DNA from: Telopea speciosissima | Taxonomy: Eukaryota; Streptophyta; Magnoliopsida; Proteales; Proteaceae | NCBI RefSeq assembly: GCF_018873765.1 | Contig: NC_057923.1 | Span: 1,426,001 to 1,490,000, forward strand | Direction of reading: 5' to 3' | DNA: 64,000 nucleotides | In this document: piece by piece, positions 36,533-47,765 of the stretch | Layout of the letters: every line of letters begins with the position of its first letter | Position numbering within the stretch: the first letter of the stretch is position 1 | Translations under genes and position numbers: made by a program | Notes under the pieces: generated by a model | The model's input: the letters and a program-made list of their open reading frames with translations, nothing else | Database searches by the model: none | Told to the model about the DNA's origin: nothing

Positions 36533-36606
36533 GGGCCTGTAGCTCAGAGGATTAAAGCACGTGGCTACGAACCATGGTGTTGGGGGTTCAAATCCCTCCT
36601 CACCCA
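36533..36606 (+). pseudogene. trnR-ACG: Plastid-type tRNA-Arg(ACG) copy, decayed
   Basis: A 74-nt match to plastid trnR-ACG has the anticodon loop CTACGAA intact. From memory of the plastid gene I count five changes, all transitions (G to A or C to T), four of them at CpG sites. One alters the T-loop TTCGAAT to TTCAAAT, which weakens the internal promoter box. The pattern fits cytosine methylation decay in the nucleus. A functional nuclear tRNA gene is unlikely. Confidence 0.88.
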
Positions 36607-36769
36607 CAACCGGACCATATCAGATGGTTATATTTCTCAATCTTTTTGACTTGCTCCTAAAGAACCAAGGTCTAAAAGATTGAAAAAAGCAATCATTCAC
36701 AACCACTGATGAAGGATTCCTTGAAAAATTAAGGATTAGTAATCCTTTTTAGAAATCAAAATGGATTCA

Positions 36770-36920
36770 GTCTTATGCATACGCGAGGAAGGTAATCAAA
36801 AAAGAAAGAAGAGTCATGGGTACAGGACCCTTTACATGTAACACCTACTGCTCATGCAATTTATGAGCCTCATTTTGGTCAACCGGCCGTAGAAGCCTTT
36901 ACTCGAGGGGGCGCATATGG
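36770..36920 (+). pseudogene. psaB: psaB fragment (photosystem I P700 apoprotein A2), plastid-derived
   Basis: From about 36816 the plus frame reads [20 protein letters not shown] followed by [14 protein letters not shown]. This is the conserved psaB segment, with a few substitutions. It is cut off on both sides. Confidence 0.88.
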
Positions 36921-37490
36921 TATACAACTAGCATACCCATCCCTCTCCCATTAATCAATTTAGAATTAAATACTATTTTTAACAGTTTCCCAAAGTATTA
37001 ATAATGTTTTGGGAAAATGATGGTCAGCACTCACAAGTGTCATGTGTTTTCTCATATTCTCTCTCTTCCCTTGCATGTAGACGATCCCATATACGAAACC
37101 GTGTGACACCACTTCTCATGCTCCTACTAACATGATGTATGAAAAAGCATGAAAAATAATCCTCTCCAATTCCCTGAAGTGTGGCAGTGCGGTAGTGCTA
37201 GATGGAAATGTCGACACCTAACAGTTGCTGCATCCAACGGTCCATATCAATGAGATCGGACCGTTGGATGTACATGCAAGCCCTTTCCTTCCCTGAAGCT
37301 TGATCATAAGTTGATCAACAACTCCTTCAAAGCATACAATATGCTTATCTGCATTTGCATGTTTTGATAAGCAGCTGTACAGATCAAATGGGTTTGACCA
37401 TGTTGACTCATCTCCAGTAAAATGGCTCTGTTTGATTGCAAGGGAAATAAAAGGGAAGTGAACTGAAAATTTCAATCCTAAAAAACCAAA

Positions 37491-37680
37491 GGGAGAAAGA
37501 ATGCTACCTGGTTACATACGATACATAGCCCCTGCGCCTAGATACAGGGTCCCAGGAAATGACCACCTTGCACACATGAAAAGGTGGAAATCCATGAGGG
37601 CACGACAGTCATTTCACAGTCTAATGTCTGGCCGCAAAAGTTGCGCACCGCACACGACCAGGTAACGTTCTCTATCCCCC
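37491..37680. mobile_element. MITE, family B copy 2
   Basis: A roughly 190-bp element begins GGGAGAAAGAATGCTACCTGG. On the other strand its right end begins GGGGGATAGAGAACGTTACC. The shared interior words (GCCTAGATACAGGG, AAATGACCACC, GCACCGCACACGACC) match the copy at 11051. Confidence 0.7.
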
Positions 37681-38021
37681 TAAATTTTTTTTGCAATCAT
37701 TACCCCACATGATTATATCACTAACTCCAAATCATTCCATATTTAGTTATTAAATTTCACTTTACTTTGCATCCAAATCCCTTGAGAATAAAAAGTAAAC
37801 TAAAAATTACATCTAAAACATAGCACTAGTAAATATGATAAGAATTTTGAGTTTATAAAATTATGTTGAATAATGAATACAGAAGTTCCTTTTTTATGTT
37901 TGAAAATTTTCACTTTCCTTCCCTCTAATTTCCCTTGTAACCGAAAGGAGCCAGAGCAAAGCAGAGGAAGATGCCAATTTTAGGTCAAAGTCTATGACCA
38001 ACTATTGGAAGCAACACCCCA

Positions 38022-38098
38022 AGGGGGAAGCTCAGTTGGCAAAGAGCAACACCTCACAACTATGAGATAATGAGTTCAACTTTCTTTGGAGCCTACCA
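38022..38098 (+). repeat. tRNA-like sequence, possible SINE head
   Basis: AGCTCAGTTGGCAAAGAGC resembles a tRNA D-arm and pol III A box. A degenerate B box (GAGTTCAACTTTC) follows at the right spacing. The outer CCAAGG/CTTTGG can pair as an acceptor stem, but the anticodon arm is poor. It is either a decayed tRNA or the head of a tRNA-derived SINE; no tail was identified. Confidence 0.45.
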
Positions 38099-38109
38099 GA
38101 ATCGCAGTA

Positions 38110-39400
38110 AAGAAACCAGATTTCAGAAGAATGTAAATATATTAGATCAAGGGCTCTGATCTGGTCAAAAGATTGGTCGATCCTCTATTTGGGAAGGAGA
38201 ATATGATATCAAAATTTGGGACAAACCTGCTGGCCTGATCTGAATGTATGGGGGTATCCTACTGAAGACAGGATTCAAGATTTAGGGTTTCCAGAACAGG
38301 GAATAAATCTCAGACGTTAAGGAATCAGATCAGTAATTAAAAGGGATCAAACAGCAGACAGGTTTAAGGATATCTAATAGAAGGATAAGCAGTGAACACA
38401 ACCCATAAATCAATCCACCAAAATAAAAACTGAGAATCAGACCTGGGATCGGAGCATGATGAACAGTATCAAAATAAAAATTAGAAACCAGGGATAAGGA
38501 TTGTAATCCGATTGGTAGATCTGAAATCAGAACTGAAAACCAGATTCAAAATTAGAAGATTTCATAAAATCCTGCTATGAGAAGGGCTCTTTGAAATCAA
38601 CACAAGGGGTTTTGAATACTGCGTTTGAAAACGGATCCTAACAATGATCAACAAACTCGGTTCTGAAGTTTCAGAACTGGAAACACAACCACCAGTATAA
38701 TATAATCTAAGAACACAATTAGAAAGTATGTGCAGGACAGGAGAAGATATACTGACCTGTTTCAGTTGGTAAGAGTTAAGTACAGAAATAGAAACTAGGA
38801 ATTCACCGGATTACCTTGCTGATCCACAACAAGAAACATGCTACTGAATCCACAGCAACACCACACCTAAATCCACAGATGCAAACATTCCAGAATCCAG
38901 CAGAGCTAGCCTGAAATCCACATACCAATTTAGTTGAAAGCTTCATTCAAACTCATGTAAAAGGCATAGCCCTTGCATATGCTTAAATAGGCTTAAAACT
39001 CCTTTAGCCAATAGCTTACATTGGAGGTAATCTATTGCTACTAAAACTCAGTCTAGAACAAATGAGAACAGCTTAAAATAAGGCTGGACTTAAAGAGTCC
39101 TATCCATCTTAACTAAAACACTAATCAAAAATAAAAGACTCAAACTAAGCTAATAAAGTAAATCATGTATTCCTATTTCCTACCCATATTTGAGGCTCAT
39201 CAAAGTAGCCAATTACGAAAAAAAAAAATAAAAATTAACCAAAGGCCCAAAACATATATAGCCTAACCCAAGCCTCTGTGTTTTATCCACATCACCTACC
39301 TAAAAAAAAAAAAAACTATCAGAAGCATCAAACTCTAGAACCAAGAATGTCAAAGTTAGAAAATAAGAGCTTACAACCTCAGTTTCCAAGGGAACACTAG
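38110..39400. repeat. Possible LTR-derived remnant
   Basis: Non-coding DNA with an architecture like 18030-18850 and 63000-63850: TTTAGGGTTT-type words, then GATCCACAACAAG/CCAGCAGAG, then a run of CTTAAAATAAGG and ACTCAAAC words. No termini were found. Confidence 0.35.
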
Positions 39401-39411
39401 AACTTAAAGCC

Positions 39412-39685
39412 TGTTGGCAGAATCGTGGGCTAGAAGGAGAGAATGAGAGAATAATAACTTGTATTCATTGATACGCAAGCCCCTCTATTATAAATAGAGG
39501 GGAACATTACAAAGGGATTGAACTAGGCTTTGTGGGATTAAAACCCATATAGCCAACTATAGACATAATTACCCCTAACTAGCTGACTCTATAAGAGCAG
39601 CCACTTAAACCTAATAACATAGGAATAAAACTACCCCAAAAGGACCAGAATACCCCTACGGTATTCTGGATTACATATTCCAACA
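39412..39685 (-). repeat. Left LTR (3' LTR of the minus-strand element)
   Basis: 274 bp, starts TGTTGGCAGAATCG and ends ATTCCAACA. I count about nine differences from the right LTR, so roughly 3% divergence. Confidence 0.95.
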
Positions 39686-39700
39686 CTCCCCCTCAAGCTG
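39686..39700 (-). other. Polypurine tract of the LTR element
   Basis: On the minus strand the sequence AGCTTGAGGGGGAG lies directly before the LTR start TGTTGGAATATG. It is the second-strand priming site. A near-copy of the motif lies at about 39771-39785. Confidence 0.8.
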
Positions 39701-41425
39701 GATTATACAAATAAGCAAAGAAAGAAGATCCAGTTTGAACTAAAGAAAAAATAACTTCTAATAATGTTAACACTCCCCCTCAAGTTGGCGCATGCAAGGT
39801 ACTAATGCCCAACTTGAACAAACAAAGGGAAAAAATTAAGTTGTAGCAGAATCCAGCTTGACAGATGAATGCAGCTCCCAAATAAATCTTCAAGAACTTG
39901 AAAAAAATAGGTCTTAAAAAACTGGGCAGACTTGAGCAGCAAACTTTCACCAATCTTTAACAGCTGTCCAGTGATGAATCTCTGACTGATAATCTTGAAG
40001 ATAAGCAACTAGGGCAGCAAGCAGATGAATCAAGCAACAGAAAAGATCAAGCAATGGAAAAAATCAACCCAACTGTAGAACCTCATATAGGCAGGCAATA
40101 ACCAAACATCTTCAATACTTTAATACTTCAATCTCCCCCTTACAACAAACTCAACCCAATAACAAAGTAGATACCCATTGGCAATGGTGAAAACTCTGAT
40201 CTTCTATGTTTTGCACCAAGTGTTCCTGCAAGTTCTGCTTCTACAATGTCTGCAGGTGTACTGTACATAATCCCCTCCTCACGTGTAGTACACGTGGACA
40301 TAACAGAGATGATGTAAGAGATAGGGCAAAAACATAATATTCTAGAATTTTTCAAGAGATGCTAAGGGTAATGGAAAAGGAAGAAATGGCAAATTAGAGA
40401 ATACCATTAATTTCCAAAGGGGTTATGGGTATATGCCAAAGGTATGTTTTGGGAGGCGATGAAGTGAAAAGAGCAATGGGATAATGAACCATGGACAAAA
40501 ACAATGCAACACAGTAATCTTCAACCTTTTTCAATCGATCAAACTAATTCCAAAACACCAATGATCAGATTTGAATTATAAAAAAACAGGTCTGATTTTT
40601 AGAAGGAGAAGGCACCATTCTTCAAAAACTTGATCGATCTTCACACAAGGAAGAACCAGTGTGCAAAATTCCAAACCATAAACTCCCACATGCTAAATAG
40701 AATTGACGAAGATATCTAGACAGCAATGGATGTAAGAAGCTTCAACAAAAAACTTGGATCAAATCTGAATTAGTGAATAAGGTTAGGATCAAGCTCTCAA
40801 AGTAAGCCGGATATGAACCAAAAAAGCTTCACATAACAGAATAGGTTCGTAGTTGCAACCAATAACCATGGAACACACTGTTGTAATCCCAAATAAGCTG
40901 GTCTCCAGGGTTGTAGATTCGAGTCTTCAATAATGAAAGAAATTCGATCTCCAATAGTAGGATACTCAGTCTCAATAATAGGGCGTGAGAGTCCACATAA
41001 AGGCAGCAGATAACATGTCAACCAGTCATGCTTACGAAGCCAATCAATAGAACCAACAAGGTAGGTAGTAAAACTCAATAGAACCAGCAAATATAAGATA
41101 ATCACTCAGTAGATCCAATAGGTAGTTGAAGCAGCCAGCCACATAAGAACAAGGATAATAGGTTGATAATTGGAAAATTCGAGCCATAAGAATGAACCTG
41201 AATTGTTTCCAAAAATAACTGATGAATGATGCTGAAATATGGGTTGAATACTCCTCTAATATGTATAAGATTCTCTTCAAAATATGAGCTTGATAGGAAA
41301 ACCCTAACCCTAAAATTGATTGTTGTTAGGGTTTTAGAAAACCCTGAAATTGAGATCGATTAGGGAAAGGGGGCTGTAATTGCTGATGTAGACCTGTAAT
41401 AGATGCTGACCAAGGTTGCTAGAAT

Positions 41426-41560
41426 CATAGTATTATATCTCGCGATATATCGGTATCTCGGGCCTACCGAGATATCCGAAATATCCGAGATATCGCGAAA
41501 TATGCCCGAAATATTGTATTTTTTCTGCAACATTTCGGGGGTCCATCTCGGGGGGTATTT
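41426..41560. repeat. Left terminal inverted repeat and subterminal palindromes of the hAT element
   Basis: The 28-bp inverted repeat (41426-41453) is followed by repeated TATCTCGG, CCGAGATATC, GAGATATCGCG and AATATGCCCG words. The palindromes TCGCGA and GATATATC recur, giving many nested hairpin options. Confidence 0.85.
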
Positions 41561-42104
41561 GGCCATATCTAGGCCTGAAACTTCATGGACAGCCTTATTT
41601 AAGCTTAATAAACACATTTAAACCATAAAATTGTAAAAATGTGAATTCAAATTGGTGTTTTGGGCTTGCACCCTTGATTGACATACGGTCGCCGACCCTA
41701 ATGTATAAATAGTTAAATACACATAGATTAATGAAATCACAACTTAAGTTACAAATTACAAGTGCTAAAGCGCTAATAGTAGTTCTTTGTGCCTCCCCTG
41801 GATCAATCCCACTCATACCTCGCTGGAGTCGACGTCCATTGCTCTCTGTTTGAAGGACATATGTGGACCACGATATAAAATCGGAGAAGAAACGAGTGTA
41901 GTCATCCACAAGTGTCACGTAAATGGAATCATCAACATACTGTAGTTAACCTATCCTAGGATATAAACTAGGGTTACCAATCGATCCATCCGTGAAGAAG
42001 ATGATCCTGTGATATGATGTTGGCGCCGCGCAAGAGGCGATGGTATTGGCATGCATGTATGGTGGTGAGGTTGGTAGCTAGGTCCACTAGGGTATGCAAA
42101 GATG

Positions 42105-45100
42105 TTATCTACAAAAGATGATCCAAGTATGTCCCCGGGATCGGGTGTAGTCATAGTCCCCTACCCCACTAAAGCGCCCATATGATGATGATCCATATCC
42201 ATATCCACCGTAAGGTTGTGATGCACCATAATCCGATGCCAATGGAGTGGCATGTGCGTCAAAAGATGGGGCACGCCAATGTCCAGTCGGTCCTCCCTCC
42301 CTATCACCCATACTCAAACCACCAACAGAGCTAGATAGGTTATCAATGTCCATGTGATCAGGTTGCAACTGTGTTTGTCGACCCCTACGCTTCCTGTTGT
42401 ATGTATGTAGGGGGCCTCTCGAGGGTGGGGGTGCGGGGGCACGTGCTCCGTGGTCCGTATCTTGTGTGGCATGATCAAACTGTGTCTCTCTAATGAATCG
42501 GAGTGGCTCTACAGGTGCTGTATCCTGGGCCTCCTGGCCTACCACATAACGCTCTCGCATGCCGTCAAATTCTTCACCAGCATCACCACCACCAGCATTA
42601 CCACCACCAGCATCACCATCACCACCACCAGCATCACCATCATCACCATCATCATCATCATCATTTGAGGACTTAGACCAGTCTTCATCATCAGCAACAT
42701 TGCCACCAGTGGGCTGGAATGGTATGGGTGAGGCTTCCCTTGCATGTATCGACCCTCGTCACCATATACTCGTCCACATCGGCACCAATCTCGGAAGCTA
42801 TCATGGGGTCGGGCCTACCTCCCTCCTCATCCAACACGGCTCACCTCTATCCCTCACCCAATCCACAATAGGGTCCTCATCGCTCGAGTCAACTTGAAAG
42901 ATGTCACTAGATCAATGGTGCCCCTCGTCCCACATGTCCCATGCGTATATGTTGCGATTTCAGCCTCAAGTTGTAGTGCACATACACCATGTCAGATAAA
43001 CGTTGGGACCCCAATCTGTTGCGCCTCTTGGAGTGGATGAGTGCAAAGGTACTCCAGTTCCTCTCACAACCAGATGCAAAACATGTTTGGGCAAGGACTT
43101 TAATTGCTATTCTTCTTAAGTTTTCAGCCGATTCCCCATACAACACCCACCATTCAGCTGCATTACAAGTTTACAACAAAAAATGTGTCAAATGCTGTTT
43201 CAACTTTCAACTTTCAAATTTCAATACATATGTAATTTAAAACTTAAAAGAATTACCAGCATCACCACGTGCTCTGCCTTGTACCGCAGTCTCAGTTCCA
43301 AAACTTCCCAATGCATCCCTAAATACCTTGATCTACACCCATGTGGAAAATTAGTAAGTACTTCTTCACTACTTATTTGAAAGCATGAATAAGTTGAGTT
43401 TCCAAATGAACTCACTTCATTGTTGCAAATTGCTTGTAGTGCACCATCGCTCCAACTTCTTCACTACTTGTTTCACAAAGATCAATAAGTTGAGTTTCCA
43501 ACCCAAGCCTATTGTTATATTGATACTTAGGGTTCAAGTAGTATCTTTGAAATATGACATATAGAATAGAGGTATTGTCAAATGCATAGGTAATTAGTAA
43601 ATAATAATACTATGAATTAGTAAACATAAAACAAATTTACTCACCAGCCTTATGCAGTGGATGCATAAGTTGATTCTCCCAGCGAGCATTTATGATATCT
43701 AAGAAGTGTTTGCTACTGCGAGGAGCCACACTATAGACACTATCTTTCATCAAGTCTATTGCAGCATATAGGACTGGCATGGTTGGGCCCTTCAGAGCGT
43801 AGTCAGCAACATGTAGAACTTTAACTACTGACTCTAAAACTTTCACCACTTTGCTTAGTTTAGTCTAGAAGTCCTCAGATGACATCGTTGTTTGTGCTTC
43901 CCTCCCATTTGCAGTATTGGAACCCTTCCATTCAAACCACTCCTCAGAAGCAAATATGCTTCTCAGCCCGGCCTTCTTTGTCTCAATGATTTTGAGAGCA
44001 ATGTAGTTGGTGGCAAATCTTGTGATGCCAGGCCTAACCAAATCACCCCCACATTTTTCCCTCAATAGATTGAGTGCATAGGAGTGGTTATATACAAAGT
44101 TGGTAACTTGTCTGGCACTTTCAACCACAGTCTTCACCAACTTTAACTTTTCCATATCTTTTAGCATTAAGTCAATGCAATGGGCTGCACAAGGAGTCCA
44201 GAAGAGCCGGTACTTACTATTGTTCATCATTTTCTCACCGGCCAACTTGAAGTTACTTCCATTGTCCGTTACAATCTGAACAACATTCTCAATACCCACA
44301 TCTTTTTCCACTACTTCCTTTAACAATCTGTAAATATATTTTGCTTCCTTTATCTCTTTGGATGCATCCACAGATTTGAGGAACACTGTCCTCCCATCAC
44401 AATAAACCATGAAATTGATGATGGACTTTCTTGTAGGCCCAGTCCATCCATCTGCCATTATAGTCACCCCATATGTCTCCCACATATTCCTCATCTCACT
44501 AATGTATTCATCAATCTCACTCTTTTGTTGAGGTAGATAAACATTCATTACCTCATATGGGGTGGGGCCCTTGAATCCTGGGCCAGCCTCTGCAATGGTA
44601 TCTATCATGGTATCATAATGGGGGCCTTGTACAGTGTTTGCTGGGATGGTATGGTATAGCATCCACTTAGCTATTGATTCTTTAACCAATCCCTTCATCC
44701 CCTTTCATGCTCCTTTGATTCTGGGTTGACTGCTTCCTTTCTTCTTATGCAATTTAGGATCAGATGTTGATGGTGGTACTGGTAGAGGTGTTGGGGTTGC
44801 CCTCACACTTTGTGATCTTTTAAAAGGATTCAAAGTTCTAGGACCTCCAGAACTGCCAGCTCCTCCACTACCCCCTACTCTGTCTCTGCTGATCATCTTG
44901 AAAACTTACTCTACTCCTTGAAACAGTCCGCCTAAAATCCCTAGCCTCCTCTGCTGTTTGTATGTCATCAGGTACTACAATGTCATCATCATCAGAGGAG
45001 TCATCATCATCATCATCATCATCATCATTGTATCGTCTTCCTCCTCCCATCGAACTCCTCATTGTATCCTCAAGTTGTTCTCTTATCCTTTGCTTGTCAG

Positions 45101-45437
45101 TCTTCCTCTTCTTTCTTCCCCTCAAACTATCACCAATCTCCCTGGCTACTTCAGTAGGGACCATATGACAACCTACAACATCTTTAGATCCTCCAGTCAG
45201 ATGTTGTTTAAGTCTACTGGACCCACCTCCCATAAATTGCATGTGACAATAGTTACATATAGATTTTCTCTTATCCCCATCAATGGGAGTACCATGTAAC
45301 CATGCAATGTCACCCCTATGCTGGCTGGCTGGTCTCTCTTGTTCCCTCTGTTCTCTTTGTTTCCTCCGCCCCCTTTGTTGACTACTTTCCCCCACCTTTT
45401 GCTTGCCCTTCGCACGTTGTCTATCACGATCCGCCAT
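42105..45437 (-). pseudogene. hAT transposase: BED finger, DUF659 and hAT dimerisation domain, broken
   Basis: Segments are listed on the minus strand. 45437-44868 has basic runs, a BED-type finger (CNYCHMQF, then SSRLKQHL) and an Asp-run linker. 44896-43637 is the central region with MADGWTGPTRKSIINF, IVTDNGSNFK and TPCAAHCIDLML, followed by a YALNLLREK stretch. An approximate exon at 43567-43420 has YYLNPKYQYNNRLGLETQ. 43332-43257 has VFRDALGSFGTETAVQGRA. 43157-42907 has EWWVLYG, LRRIAIKVLAQT and GCERNWSTFALIHSKRRNRL, the hAT C-terminal signature. A Gly/Tyr-rich tail runs to 42105. Lesions are a frame change at a five-base homopolymer (44871-44875), an in-frame TGA (44707-44705) and an in-frame TAG (43867-43865). 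The domain order is normal for this plant hAT clade. The gene is not active as it stands. Confidence 0.9.
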
Positions 45438-46324
45438 AATGATACTTGTTTACTGCAATGTAAGTAACACAAATAATTAAAAAACTTAATGTAGATGCAC
45501 TTCAATTGACACTTTTAGATTACTAATACACTTGTATAGTTATTTAATATTTTTCCCCTAACCCTTATATTTTTCACATAATTAAAACCAATTTTTTATA
45601 TATAATGTTAATATAAGTATTGACCTAACACAACAAAACCAAAAATTAGTAAACTTAATATACATGTAATGCATCTCAAAACATATAGAAATAACTTTCA
45701 TATTTTTTCATTATTTTTTAAACTTAAAACTCATATTTTTCCTTATTTATTTCTATTTTTTTAATTTTTTATATATTTTTCTTAATTTTCGAAAATTAAA
45801 AGAATTATTTAAGAGCAGAAAAATAAATCCGACACTGTGAAGCCGTAGATCGGCCATTGGTGTCTAACATATATTTAATTCATTACCATCTAAGTCATAT
45901 TACCCGTAATTATTTCCTATTTTAGTTGTAGGAAAATGAATTTTTAAAACCAGAAAAAAAATAAAAAAAATACATATGGGAAAAAAATTTTGACACCGTG
46001 AGGCTGTAGATCGGCCTCCGGTGTCTAACATATATTAATATCATCAACATCCAACAACATTTGTACAAAATTTTTTAAAAAAAAATAGTTTTAGAGAAAT
46101 AGAATTTACCTTAAATAATGAAAATAGGCTTGGATGATGAACTTAGATGACCCTCCGACGTCTTCCCGGCGACAAGGAGCTTCAACAATGCTTGGATGAG
46201 GTTTGGAAGGGAGGAAGAAGAGAGAAAATTTGAATTTCAGCAGCTCTCGGTCGAAATATCGACCAAGAGCTGCGAAATATGGAATTATAAGGCTCTTAGT
46301 GTGACACCATTTGTCACTTTTACA

Positions 46325-46471
46325 ATATCTCGCGATATATCGTCGATATATCACGATATATCGACGAGATATTGTATTTTTATGTTTCGGAAGTATTTCG
46401 TATCTCGGACATATCGAGATTCACGAAATATGGCGATATATCGCCGATATTTCGCGAGATTTTATACCATG
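46325..46471. repeat. Right terminal inverted repeat and subterminal palindromes of the hAT element
   Basis: It contains ATCTCGCGATATATCG, CGATATATCACGATATATCG, CGAGATATTG, GGCGATATATCGCCG and finally the inverted repeat at 46444-46471. The density of GATATATC and TCGCGA words mirrors the left end. Confidence 0.85.
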
Positions 46472-47473
46472 GCTAGAATGGAACCTCCAAGGTGAACAAT
46501 CAATCTCTAGTAAGAGTGAGACCCGATCTTCAAAGGGGAGAGACTCCAAAAAATTGCAGAAGTTGAGCAGGGCAGCATTACAACATTACAGCACTACACC
46601 AGCATAAAGGACCTTCTTCAAGCCTTGAACTGATGAAGGAGAGTTCTCTTTTAATGTTAGAACCACCTCCAAAGCACTTGAACAGTAGCAAACATCCCTA
46701 GCCCAAATCGATTTTATTAGGGTTTTGGAAAACCCTGAAAAGAAGAGATCGATTGGGGTAGGGGTTTTCAAAAAATTTGGATAGGTGCAATATTGAGGTC
46801 AATTGGTCCTTGAAGTGGGAGTAATTAGCCTCAAAAAATTAGCAAAAACTGAAACCTGAAAGTCAGGGTTTTTGGCAGGTAACCAAATTAGCAGGTTAAG
46901 GAATTTTGCTGTAGAAACAAATCCAGCCATCAGAAAGGGTCCAAACTTAGGTCGAGTAGGGCTTGTAGTTCTAGGGAATCACCCCCAAAAAATTAGCTGC
47001 ATCTGAAAAAGGAAACACCAAAATCGATTGGAGTAAGGGTTTTGAAAAACCCTAACAAGTTGAGATCGATTAGGGTATGGTGGCTGGAATTAATTAAAAC
47101 TTGGAGAAAAAGGAAATAAGGAATGAGGATAATGGAATAGGGTAGGAAGGGGCTGGAGAAGGGTGCATAGGGAGCTCCAATGGTGGAAGGTCAGCCTTCA
47201 ATAGTAATAGGAAGTCGATCTCCAAAAAATTATGGAAAACCCCAAATCGCAAAGATGATTCCAACAGTATTTTACTATAAAAAAGTAGATAGAATGGAGG
47301 AGGGCAGCAACTAAATCATTGGTCAGGGATTTTACCTCATTAGTGCTGCCCCCTTACAAGCAGAAGAAGAAGAAAACCAGAGAAAGAGAAGCCGAGAGAG
47401 AGAGAGAGAGAAGGAGAGGTCGATTGGAGAGATGGAGTAGGGTTTTTTCTCTTTTTCTAACCGAGATCAGACC

Positions 47474-47486
47474 AGCTTTGATACCA
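47474..47486 (-). other. Primer binding site of the LTR element
   Basis: On the minus strand this reads TGGTATCAAAGCT, complementary to the 3' end of initiator Met tRNA with one or two differences from the usual TGGTATCAGAGCC. It directly adjoins the 5' LTR. Confidence 0.85.
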
Positions 47487-47760
47487 TGTTGGCAGAATCG
47501 TGGGCTAGAAGGAGAGAATGAGAGAATAATAACTTGTATTCATTGATAGGCAAGCCCCTCTATTATACATAGAGGGGAACATTACAAAGGGACTGAACTA
47601 GGAGTTGTGGGACTAAAACCCACATAGCCAACTATAGACATAATTACCCCTAACTAGTTGACTCTATAAGAGCAGCCACTTAAACCTAATAACATAGGAA
47701 TAAAACTACCCCAAAAGGACCAGAATACCCCCACGGTATTCTGGATTACATATTCCAACA
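47487..47760 (-). repeat. Right LTR (5' LTR of the minus-strand element)
   Basis: 274 bp, collinear with 39412-39685 and with the same TG...CA termini. It should contain the element promoter, read leftward. Confidence 0.95.
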
Positions 47761-47765
47761 AAGCC

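Larger units (their letters stand above)
36312..36930. other. Plastid DNA inserted in the nucleus (NUPT), mosaic
   Basis: Three plastid pieces lie head to tail: a petD fragment (36312-36411), trnR-ACG with its flanks (about 36440-36765) and a psaB fragment (about 36770-36920). In plastid genomes petD and psaB are far from trnR-ACG, so the pieces were joined before or during integration, or brought together later. All carry substitutions or stops and none can act as a gene. Confidence 0.85.
41426..46471 (-). mobile_element. hAT transposon with 28-bp inverted ends, nested
   Basis: A 5,046-bp element has an exact 8-bp target duplication GCTAGAAT (41418-41425 and 46472-46479). The 28-bp terminal inverted repeats match at 24 of 28 positions: left starts CATAGTATTATATCTCGCG, right on the other strand starts CATGGTATAAAATCTCGCG. 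Both subterminal regions carry clusters of palindromic words (CTCGCGA, GATATATC, CGAGATA), likely transposase binding sites. Inside is a minus-strand transposase gene with a BED finger, a DUF659-type region and a hAT dimerisation domain, now broken. The termini are well preserved, so it could still move if a transposase were supplied in trans; that is inference. Confidence 0.95.
39412..47760 (-). mobile_element. Complete LTR retroelement without recognisable pol, hosting a hAT insertion
   Basis: The element is bounded by two 274-bp LTRs and an exact 5-bp target duplication AAGCC (39407-39411 and 47761-47765). The minus orientation follows from the primer site TGGTATCAAAGCT (47486-47474, initiator Met tRNA type), which abuts the right LTR. 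A polypurine tract TTGAGGGGGAG abuts the left LTR. Without the nested hAT element and its duplication it is about 3.3 kb, with about 2.75 kb of internal DNA. I recognise no gag or pol there. Internal motifs recur, for example AGGGTTTTGGAAAACCCTGA with GAGATCGATT, near 41330, 46720 and 47040. It looks like a non-autonomous (LARD-like) element, probably Copia-related by its polypurine tract. Confidence 0.92.

Noticed and set aside
36533-36606. Functional nuclear tRNA-Arg gene
   Set aside because: It lies in a plastid-derived insert, carries several substitutions including one in the T-loop, and continues into plastid flanks.
40797-41280. Minus-strand frames as possible pol of the LTR element
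   Set aside because: They contain no protease, integrase, reverse transcriptase or RNase H motif and are hydrophobic by composition.
42450-43040. Plus-strand Ser/Pro-rich frames
   Set aside because: They read the antisense of the Asp/Gly-rich tail of the hAT transposase (CATCACCAC repeats).
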